Shown piece by piece: positions 57,822 through 64,000 of a stretch of DNA of 64,000 nt. A program made the position numbers and the translations under genes. Source of the stretch: Pseudomonas huaxiensis (GTDB lineage Bacteria > Pseudomonadota > Gammaproteobacteria > Pseudomonadales > Pseudomonadaceae). The stretch covers positions 124,001-188,000 of the forward strand of contig NZ_QKVL01000007.1 of assembly GCF_003231275.1 (NCBI RefSeq), in the 5' to 3' direction. The stretch's first letter is position 1. The number at the start of each line of letters is the position of its first letter. Under the pieces are notes generated by a model. The model made no database searches and had not been told where the DNA came from. It was given only the letters and a program-made list of their open reading frames with translations.

Positions 57822-58826
57822 TTAGCGACCCAGCACCGTCTGCGCCATCAACTCATAAGACCGGATCCGGTCTGCATGCTCATACAGATCACAGGTGAAG
57901 ATCAGCTCATCCGCCTGGGTCTGCTCCAGCAACACCTCCAGCTTGGCCTTGACCTTCTGCGGGCTGCCGACCATCGCCAGGCCGAGGAAATCCCCCACCG
58001 CCTCGCGCTCATGCGGCAACCACAAGCCATTCATGCTTTCCACCGGCGGCTTCTGCATCAGGCTCTGGCCACGCATCAGCGCGAGGATGCGCTGGTACAC
58101 CGATGTCGCCAGGTACTCGGCATGCTCGTCGGTATCGGCCACCACCATGGGCACGCCCAGCATCACATACGGCTTGTCGAGCACCGCCGACGGCTGGAAA
58201 TGATTGCGGTACACGCGAATCGCTTCGTGCATGAAGCGTGGCGCGAAGTGCGAGGCGAAGGCATAAGGCAGACCGCGCTGGCCCGCCAGTTGCGCACTGA
58301 ACAGGCTGGAGCCGAGCAGCCAGATCGGCACTTCGGTGCCGTAACCAGGCACGGCGATCACTTTCTGATCAGGTGTGCGCGGGCCGAGGTAGCGCACCAG
58401 TTCGGCCACGTCGTCAGGGAAGTCGTCGGCGCTGCCGGAGCGTTCACGGCGCAAGGCGCGGGCGGTCATCTGGTCGGAGCCGGGGGCGCGGCCCAGGCCG
58501 AGGTCGATGCGGCCGGGATAGAGGCTGGCCAGGGTGCCGAACTGTTCGGCAATCACCAGCGGCGCATGGTTGGGCAGCATCACCCCGCCGGAACCGACGC
58601 GGATGGTCGAGGTGCCGCCGGCCAGGTAGCCCAGCAGTACCGAAGTGGCCGAGCTGGCGATGCCGTCCATGTTGTGGTGCTCGGCTACCCAGAAGCGGTG
58701 GTAACCGAAGCGCTCGACGTGCTGCGCCAGGTCCAGCGAGTTGCGCAGCGATTGCGCCGGGCCGCTGTCCTGGCGCACGGGCACGAGGTCGAGAGTGGAA
58801 ATCTTGATGTCCGCGAGTTGCGTCAT
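57822..58826 (-). CDS. Luciferase-like (LLM class) flavin-dependent monooxygenase
   Basis: A 334-residue TIM-barrel protein of the YhbW/MsnO8 subgroup of bacterial-luciferase-like oxidoreductases. [49 protein letters not shown] is the hallmark, with [13 protein letters not shown] following. FMNH2-dependent oxygenation of an unknown substrate is expected. It is divergent from osmC. Confidence 0.9.
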   Translation of the reverse strand: MTQLADIKISTLDLVPVRQDSGPAQSLRNSLDLAQHVERFGYHRFWVAEHHNMDGIASSATSVLLGYLAGGTSTIRVGSGGVMLPNHAPLVIAEQFGTLASLYPGRIDLGLGRAPGSDQMTARALRRERSGSADDFPDDVAELVRYLGPRTPDQKVIAVPGYGTEVPIWLLGSSLFSAQLAGQRGLPYAFASHFAPRFMHEAIRVYRNHFQPSAVLDKPYVMLGVPMVVADTDEHAEYLATSVYQRILALMRGQSLMQKPPVESMNGLWLPHEREAVGDFLGLAMVGSPQKVKAKLEVLLEQTQADELIFTCDLYEHADRIRSYELMAQTVLGR

Positions 58827-58927
58827 GGGGTCTCCTGAGCAAACGGAAGCCGCCGGAAAACGGCAGCCTTTGTTGCTCTGTGGGGGCAGTTACCCGAGGA
58901 ATCAATACCGGATGTGGCAAACAGGCT

Positions 58928-58954
58928 GAACTTGCCCGCAGGCCGGGCCTCTGA
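58928..58954 (+). promoter_or_regulatory. AlgU (sigma-22) promoter of osmC
   Basis: GAACTT, 16 bp, TCTGA is an exact match to the AlgU consensus, 46 bp before the osmC start. osmC is a known member of the AlgU regulon in P. aeruginosa. Confidence 0.8.
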
Positions 58955-58999
58955 ATTCAGGTAACGGCGCAACCCGCGTCGGCAACCCGAGGAGGCACC

Positions 59000-59425
59000 A
59001 TGAAAAAGACTGCATCGGCCGTATGGCAAGGCGGCCTGAAGGATGGCAAGGGCCAGATATCCACGGAAAGCGGCGCGCTGAAACAGGTTCCCTATGGTTT
59101 CAACACCCGTTTCGAAGGGACACCAGGCACCAACCCGGAAGAACTCATCGGCGCCGCCCACTCCGGGTGTTTCTCCATGGCGCTGTCGATGATCCTCGGT
59201 GAAGCGGGACTGACCGCGGAACGTATCGACACCACCGCCGAAGTCACCCTCGATAAACAGCCCGACGGCTTCGCCATCACCGCCGTTCACTTGATCCTCA
59301 AGGCCAAGGTGCCCGGCGCCAGCGAGGAGCAGTTCCTGGAACTGGCGAACAAGGCCAAGGCCGGCTGCCCGGTCTCGAAAGTGTTGAACGCGAAGATCAG
59401 CCTGGACGCCACGCTCGTGCAGTGA
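59000..59425 (+). CDS. osmC: Osmotically inducible peroxiredoxin OsmC
   Basis: A 141-residue thiol peroxidase for organic hydroperoxides. Two catalytic cysteines are visible, in AAHSGCFSMALS (C57) and AKAGCPVSKVL (C123); TNPEELIGAAHSGCFSM is the family signature. GAGGAG precedes the ATG. It is driven by a perfect AlgU promoter. Confidence 0.95.
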   Translation: MKKTASAVWQGGLKDGKGQISTESGALKQVPYGFNTRFEGTPGTNPEELIGAAHSGCFSMALSMILGEAGLTAERIDTTAEVTLDKQPDGFAITAVHLILKAKVPGASEEQFLELANKAKAGCPVSKVLNAKISLDATLVQ

Positions 59426-59508
59426 GCTTGCCTGGTAGCAGAACCATGGCATGCTCCCTCGGTCCAACCTGATGTTGGCTCAAGGTCTTTTGCCACGAGG
59501 AACTGCTC

Positions 59509-59742
59509 ATGATCCGTATCGCAATCGCCGTACTGGCTTCGCTGCTGGCCTTCAATGCTTCCGCCGCGATCAAGTCGTGCGAGGAATTGAAGGCCGAGAT
59601 CGAAGCCAAGATCCAGGCCCGAGGCGTGACGTCCTATACCCTGGAAATCGTGCCCAACAGCGAAGTCCACGACCAGAACATGGTCGTGGGCAGTTGCGAC
59701 GGCGGCACCAAGAAAATCATCTACCAGCGCAACGGCCAGTAA
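59509..59742 (+). CDS. DUF1161 periplasmic protein, copy 2
   Basis: A 77-residue paralog of the protein at 57492: signal peptide MIRIAIAVLASLLAFNASA, then IKSCEELKAEIEAKIQARGVTSYTLEIV and VVGSCDGGTKKIIYQRNGQ with the same two cysteines. GAGGAACTGCTC precedes the ATG. Function is unknown. Confidence 0.88.
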   Translation: MIRIAIAVLASLLAFNASAAIKSCEELKAEIEAKIQARGVTSYTLEIVPNSEVHDQNMVVGSCDGGTKKIIYQRNGQ

Positions 59743-59745
59743 GCC

Positions 59746-60156
59746 TCAAGGGATGCAGTGGGTCAGCCGCTCCTGCGCCACCACCTTGCGCTCGGCGTCG
59801 TATAGCCAGGCGTTGGGTTGCAGGGCGATGGCCCGGGCTTCCAGCCGATAGCGCTGGCCGGCTTCGAAACCGTCGTATTCCAGCGTCAGGTAGCAGGTGC
59901 GTTCGGTCGGGTCGGTGGTGAAGAGGCCGGTGCTGATCTCGTAGTCGAAGCGCACCACCAATTCGTGCTTGCCCGGCGACACCTGGAAGTAACGGCCGTC
60001 GTTGAGGCGTTTGCCGTCGAGGCGCTCGGCCATCAGCACTTTGCCCGGGGTGATGGTGTAGAGGTCGACCCACGCCTGTTTCTGATCGACCGGAGGCATC
60101 GGACTGGTGCAGGCGCCCAGCGTGGTGAAAGCGAGGAACATCGCGGGCTGGCGCAT
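59746..60156 (-). CDS. Small lipoprotein, paralog A
   Basis: A 136-residue lipoprotein; the start at 60156 gives MRQPAMFLAFTTLGACTS with lipobox LGAC at C16. The mature protein (KQAWVDLYTITPGKV, then DGRYFQVSPGKHELVVRF) is paralogous to the next gene. Its final residues face the DUF1161 gene with only 3 bp between stops. Function is unknown; outer-membrane attachment is expected. Confidence 0.82.
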   Translation of the reverse strand: MRQPAMFLAFTTLGACTSPMPPVDQKQAWVDLYTITPGKVLMAERLDGKRLNDGRYFQVSPGKHELVVRFDYEISTGLFTTDPTERTCYLTLEYDGFEAGQRYRLEARAIALQPNAWLYDAERKVVAQERLTHCIP

Positions 60157-60209
60157 GTTCAGCTCTCCAGAAAGGTAACAGAACGTAAGCATAGCGCCAT
60201 CAGCGGCCC

Positions 60210-60623
60210 TCAGGTGCGCTGACAGCCAGCCGGCACGCCGCTTCCCACCACTTTTTGCTGTTCGTCATAGAGTTTTGCCCAGGGCCGGAAACCGATGCTG
60301 CCCGCTTGCAGGCGGTATTTCTGGCCGGCGTTGAAGTCCTTGAACTTCAGATTGAGCTGGCAATCGCGCCACAGCGGTTCGCTGGTGGGGCCGATATTGC
60401 TCGGGTCCACGGCGAACAGATAGCGCACGGTGAGCTGGTGATTGCCGGGACTGACCTGGAAATAGCGGGTGTCGTCCCAGGCCCGCTCGTCCACTTCGAC
60501 GGCGTGCAGGGTGTCGTCCTGGCCGGGTGCGAGATCGACCCAGGCTTGGGTCGGGTCCGGCGCGGGCAGGCCGGCGCAGCCGGTGAGCGCCAGCAAGGCG
60601 CTGGCAGCGAGCATCGTTCGCAT
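60210..60623 (-). CDS. Small lipoprotein, paralog B
   Basis: A 137-residue lipoprotein; the start at 60623 gives MRTMLAASALLALTGCAG with lipobox LTGC. TQAWVDLAPGQDDT and DTRYFQVSPGNHQLTVRY align with paralog A, as do the C-terminal halves (FNAGQKYRLQA with FEAGQRYRLEA). Both end in one cysteine. The two genes are tandem with 53 bp between them, a duplicated pair. Confidence 0.82.
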   Translation of the reverse strand: MRTMLAASALLALTGCAGLPAPDPTQAWVDLAPGQDDTLHAVEVDERAWDDTRYFQVSPGNHQLTVRYLFAVDPSNIGPTSEPLWRDCQLNLKFKDFNAGQKYRLQAGSIGFRPWAKLYDEQQKVVGSGVPAGCQRT

Positions 60624-60688
60624 GGCAAAACTCCGGGCGGGCAGGATAGTCTTGGATCGATCTGGACTTGAGCGGGACCACCCCACGC

Positions 60689-61768
60689 ATGATTCGAATT
60701 CTTCTGTTTTTGCGCTCAAGCCCCGGGGCACTCGACCGCGGTTTTCGCCTGTTTGTTCCCGTATTGCTGATCAGCCTGCTGAACGGTTGCGCCAGCCTGG
60801 ATTACTACGGCCAGCTCGCCAACGGCCAGTGGCAACTGCTGCGCGCCCGCACTCCGGTGCCGCAATTGCTGGCCGATCCCGCTACCGAACCGAAACTGCG
60901 CCAGCACCTGGAACAGTCCCAGCGCGCCCGCGCTTTCGCCAGCGAGCAACTGAAACTGCCGGACAACCGCAGTTATCGCGTTTACGCCGATATCGGCCGG
61001 CCGTTTGTGGTGTGGAACGTGTTCGCCACGCCGGAGTTTTCGCTGGAGCCGCAAACCCACTGCTTCCCCATCGCCGGCTGCGTCGCCTATCGCGGCTACT
61101 ACAGCCAGGGCGGCGCGCGCGGGGCGGCGGCGGTGCAGAAGCTGCAGGGGCTGGACGTGTATATCGGTGGCGTCGAGGCCTATTCGACGCTGGGCTGGTT
61201 TGACGATCCGATCCTCAATTCAATGCTCGGCTGGGGCGACGAACGCCTGGCGACGGTGATCTTCCACGAACTGGCGCACCAACGGGTGTACGTGAAGGAC
61301 GACACTGCCTTCAACGAGTCCTTCGCCACCTTTGTCGAGCAGGAAGGCACACGGCAATGGCGGGCGGCGCGGGGGCTGACGGCGCAGGTGCAGGATGGCG
61401 GCAAGCAGCGGGACCAATTTGTCGGATTGGTGCTGGCGAGCCGGGAACGGCTCAAGGCGCTGTACACCCAGCCGCTGGCACCGGATGCGATGCGTGCGGC
61501 CAAACAGGCGGAGTTCGAGCGGCTACGCCGGGAGTATCGGCAGTTGCGGGACAGCGAGTGGGGCGGCGTCGGACGTTTCGATGCCTGGATCAATGCGCCG
61601 ATGAACAACGCCAAGCTGTTGCCGTTCGGGCTCTATGACCAGTGGGTGCCGGCATTTGCGGCGGTGTTTGCCCAGGTGGGCGGGGATTGGCGGCGGTTTT
61701 ATGGGCGGGTGGAGGAGATTGGGCGGTTGCCGATTGGGGAGCGGCAGTTGGTTTTGAAGGGGCTTTGA
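60689..61768 (+). CDS. Lipoprotein zinc aminopeptidase (PF10023-type)
   Basis: A 359-residue predicted aminopeptidase. The start ATG 60689 gives a long N-region before the hydrophobic core and lipobox (LLISLLNGCAS); TTG 60668 is an alternative. The gluzincin motif HELAH is near residue 198, with NESFATFVEQEG carrying the third ligand about 20 residues later. TLGWFDDPILNSML is typical for the family. Confidence 0.88.
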   Translation: MIRILLFLRSSPGALDRGFRLFVPVLLISLLNGCASLDYYGQLANGQWQLLRARTPVPQLLADPATEPKLRQHLEQSQRARAFASEQLKLPDNRSYRVYADIGRPFVVWNVFATPEFSLEPQTHCFPIAGCVAYRGYYSQGGARGAAAVQKLQGLDVYIGGVEAYSTLGWFDDPILNSMLGWGDERLATVIFHELAHQRVYVKDDTAFNESFATFVEQEGTRQWRAARGLTAQVQDGGKQRDQFVGLVLASRERLKALYTQPLAPDAMRAAKQAEFERLRREYRQLRDSEWGGVGRFDAWINAPMNNAKLLPFGLYDQWVPAFAAVFAQVGGDWRRFYGRVEEIGRLPIGERQLVLKGL

Positions 61769-61785
61769 GGGCCCTATCGCTGCGG

Positions 61786-61865
61786 TTCGGCGCCCCGACA
61801 AGCCAGCTCCCACAGGTTCAGCGGTGCATGCAGTACATGTGGGAGCTGGCTTGCCAGCGATGAGG
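61786..61865. repeat. REP pair (REPIN) between the aminopeptidase and HAD genes
   Basis: CGACAAGCCAGCTCCCACAG and its inverse GTGGGAGCTGGCTTGCCAGC in a convergent intergenic region. Confidence 0.87.
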
Positions 61866-61884
61866 CCCTCAAAGACCCATCAAC

Positions 61885-62535
61885 TCAGGACTTCATGAAC
61901 GCCCGATGCATCTGCGCCAACGTCGCAAAGTGATACGCCGGCGCTTCCGCCGCCAGCTCCTCATGACTCCCAAACCCATACCCCACCGCCACCGCTTCCA
62001 GCCCGTTGCTGCGCGCACCAATCAGGTCGTGCTTGCGGTCGCCGATCATCAGGGTCTGCGCCGGATCCAGGCCTTCCTCGGCCAGCAGGTGTCCGATCAG
62101 CTCGACCTTGTTGGTCCGCGTGCCGTCCAGTTCACTGCCGTAGATCACCTTGAAATGCCGGGCAAAGTCGAAGTGCCGGGCAATCTCACGGGCGAACACC
62201 CACGGCTTGGACGTCGCGACATACAGCGTGCGCCCCTGCCCTTGCAGCTCGCTGAGCAACTCGCCGACGCCGTCGAACACCCGGTTCTCATACAGCCCGG
62301 TGACCTTGAAGCGCTCCCGGTAGAAATTCACCGCCTCCCACGCCTTGGCTTCGTCGAAGTCATAGAACTGCATGAACGCCTGCAATAGCGGCGGGCCGAT
62401 GAAGTGTTCCAGGCGGGTCAGGTCCGGTTCGTCGATGCCGAGCTTGGCCAAGGCGTACTGGATGGAGCGGGTGATGCCTTCGCGTGGGTCGGTCAGGGTG
62501 CCGTCGAGGTCGAAGAGGATGTTCTGCTGGTGCAT
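61885..62535 (-). CDS. HAD-family hydrolase, phosphoglycolate-phosphatase-like
   Basis: A 216-residue HAD phosphatase with motif I FDLDGTLTDPREG (residues 8-20), a cap domain, motif II ATSKP and motif III MIGDRKHDLIGA. It is close to Gph/PpaX-type enzymes; the natural substrate is not defined by the sequence. It is 30 bp after the gamma-carbonic-anhydrase gene on the same strand. Confidence 0.88.
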   Translation of the reverse strand: MHQQNILFDLDGTLTDPREGITRSIQYALAKLGIDEPDLTRLEHFIGPPLLQAFMQFYDFDEAKAWEAVNFYRERFKVTGLYENRVFDGVGELLSELQGQGRTLYVATSKPWVFAREIARHFDFARHFKVIYGSELDGTRTNKVELIGHLLAEEGLDPAQTLMIGDRKHDLIGARSNGLEAVAVGYGFGSHEELAAEAPAYHFATLAQMHRAFMKS

Positions 62536-62565
62536 GGCGGTCTCAATAAAGGGCTGTGGATACGT

Positions 62566-63114
62566 TCACTCGGGCTGGTCGTAGCCTTCAGCCAGGTGCT
62601 GGTCCTTGAGTCGGACGTAGTTGGCGGCGCTGTAAGGGAAGAACGCACGTTCCTTGTCGGTCAGCGGACGGGCCTGCTTCACCGGGCTGCCGACATAGAG
62701 GAAACCGCTTTCCAGGCGCTTGCCCGGCGGCACCAGGCTGCCCGCACCGATGATCACTTCGTCCTCGACGATGGCGCCGTCCATGATCGTGCTGCCCATG
62801 CCCACGAGGATGCGGTTGCCGAGGGTGCAGCCGTGGAGCATGACCTTGTGGCCGATGGTCACGTCGTCGCCGATCAGCAGCGGGAAGCCGTCGGGGTTGA
62901 AGGGGCCGGCGTGGGTGATGTGCAGCACGCTGGCGTCTTGCACGCTGGTGCGCGCACCGATGCGGATGCGGTGCATGTCGCCGCGGATTACTGTCAGCGG
63001 CCAGACCGAGCTGTCGTCGCCGATCTCGACATCGCCGATGACCACCGCGCTGCGGTCGACGAAGGCGCGCTCACCCAGGCGGGGCGTGTGCTGCTGGTAG
63101 GTGCGAATGGCCAT
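62566..63114 (-). CDS. Gamma-carbonic anhydrase family protein (PaaY/YrdA-like)
   Basis: A 182-residue left-handed beta-helix protein of hexapeptide repeats (VIGDVEIGDDSSVWPLTVIRGDMHRIRIG, then GDDVTIGHKVMLHGCTLGNRILVGMGS). The metal-binding histidines are in VLHIT and GHKVMLHG. Whether it is a carbonic anhydrase or an acyltransferase-like protein cannot be said. It is divergent from prlC. Confidence 0.9.
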   Translation of the reverse strand: MAIRTYQQHTPRLGERAFVDRSAVVIGDVEIGDDSSVWPLTVIRGDMHRIRIGARTSVQDASVLHITHAGPFNPDGFPLLIGDDVTIGHKVMLHGCTLGNRILVGMGSTIMDGAIVEDEVIIGAGSLVPPGKRLESGFLYVGSPVKQARPLTDKERAFFPYSAANYVRLKDQHLAEGYDQPE

Positions 63115-63205
63115 GAATAGCGTCTCTCTCTGAGGCTTATTAGCTGCGGTCGGCGCCGATTGTAATTAAGATGGGCCGGTGTTTCTTCTGCCAAGGTGTC
63201 TAACC

Positions 63206-64000
63206 GTGAGTGCGACCAACCCGCTTCTGCAGTCCTACGACCTGCCGCCCTTCTCGGCGATCCGCGCCGAGCACGTGCTGCCGGCGATTGAACAGATCCT
63301 GGCCGACAACCGCAACGCCATTGCCGCCCTGCTCAAGACCCAGGGCCAGAACCCGAGCTGGGCCGGACTGGTCCTGGCCATGGACGAACTCAACGACCGC
63401 CTCGGCGCGGCGTGGAGCCCCGTCAGCCACCTCAACGCCGTGTGCAACAGCGCCGAACTGCGCGAAGCCTACGAGGCGTGCCTGCCCGCCCTGAGCGCCT
63501 ACGCCACCGAGCTTGGCCAGAACCGCGAACTGTTCCAGGCCTACGAGGCATTGATTGCCAGCCCTGAAGCCGCCGGCTTCGACGTGGCGCAAAAAACCAT
63601 CATCGAACACGCCCTGCGCGATTTCCGCCTGTCGGGTATCGACCTGCCTGCCGACCAGCAGCAGCGCTATGCCGAAGTGCAGAGCAAGCTGTCCGAGCTG
63701 GGCAGCCGCTTCTCCAACCAGTTGCTCGACGCCACCCAGGCCTGGACCAAGCACGTCACCGACGAAGCCGCCCTCGCCGGCCTGACCGACTCGGCCAAGG
63801 CGCAGATGGCCGCCGCCGCCCAGGCCAAGGGCCTCGACGGCTGGCTGATCAGCCTGGAATTCCCCAGCTACTACGCGGTGATGACCTACGCCACCGACCG
63901 TGCCCTGCGTGAAGAAATCTACGCTGCCTACTGCACCCGTGCCTCCGACCAGGGCCCGAATGCCGGCCAGTTCGACAACGGCCCGGTGATGCACGAGATT
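63206..64000 (+). CDS. prlC: Oligopeptidase A, N-terminal part
   Basis: The first 265 codons of an M3-family metallopeptidase that degrades small peptides, including cleaved signal peptides. The start is GTG 63206 (MSATNPLLQSYDLPPFSAIRAEHVLPAIEQILADN) with AAGGTG 8 bases upstream. The helical N-domain is intact; the HExxH catalytic part lies beyond the right edge. Confidence 0.94.
   Translation, partial: MSATNPLLQSYDLPPFSAIRAEHVLPAIEQILADNRNAIAALLKTQGQNPSWAGLVLAMDELNDRLGAAWSPVSHLNAVCNSAELREAYEACLPALSAYATELGQNRELFQAYEALIASPEAAGFDVAQKTIIEHALRDFRLSGIDLPADQQQRYAEVQSKLSELGSRFSNQLLDATQAWTKHVTDEAALAGLTDSAKAQMAAAAQAKGLDGWLISLEFPSYYAVMTYATDRALREEIYAAYCTRASDQGPNAGQFDNGPVMHEI

Overview
The window is the replication-origin region of a Pseudomonas chromosome, most likely from the P. 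fluorescens group. It holds the conserved order parB-parA-rsmG-mnmG-mnmE-yidC-yidD-rnpA-rpmH / dnaA-dnaN-recF-gyrB. It continues with glyS-glyQ-tag-lpxL, trkA-rsmB-fmt-def-dprA-tsaC-qor-hemF-aroE, trpI-trpBA and osmC. Intergenic REP pairs of the GCGAGCAAGCTCGCTCC type argue against P. aeruginosa. Many gene starts had to be moved inward (mnmE, rnpA, dnaA, gyrB, glyQ, def, qor, hemF, trpA, trpB and others), and rpmH (44 codons) was read by eye.

Layout. 1-14.8 kb: the origin core, with two DnaA-box-rich intergenic regions (3548-4062 and 7992-8582) and three parS sites (11694, 12324, 14800). 14.9-21.1 kb: an accessory block with a persulfide-dioxygenase-like hydrolase plus TauE exporter, then a LysR regulator divergent from a GMC oxidoreductase and a metabolite:H+ symporter. 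21.2-32.7 kb: housekeeping genes for lipid, LPS, glycyl-tRNA, potassium uptake, initiator formylation and deformylation. 32.7-43.1 kb: a 10.4 kb AT-rich mobile element inside dprA. 43.1-64 kb: tsaC to aroE, a choline-O-sulfate cluster (SulP, choX, betC, LysR), trpI/trpBA, a set of small envelope and stress proteins around osmC, and the start of prlC.

The notable find is the element at 32704-43090. It splits dprA exactly, and a 5-bp ATCAT is shared by both junctions. It carries a large serine integrase at its left end, a nested hairpin that looks like an oriT, and a relaxase with a long coiled coil. It also carries a divergent type II restriction-modification locus with a MerR-type HTH gene in place of the usual controller, and a replication initiator clearly of the ColE2 type. 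Two near-identical ColE2-like origin repeats flank a small secreted-protein gene, with a third partial copy beyond. A second secreted protein shares only the signal peptide and an IKIPLEQxQGG motif with the first. The combination reads as an integrated mobilizable plasmid: it can probably excise, replicate as a ColE2-type circle, be mobilized by a helper and reintegrate into dprA. Upstream of rep there is a candidate antisense RNA on the minus strand, which matches how ColE2 copy number is controlled. While integrated, the element removes DprA function (uptake and protection of transforming DNA). The tsaP-like LysM gene expected between def and dprA is also absent.

Functions are assigned from motifs and remembered family sequences only; no database search was run.
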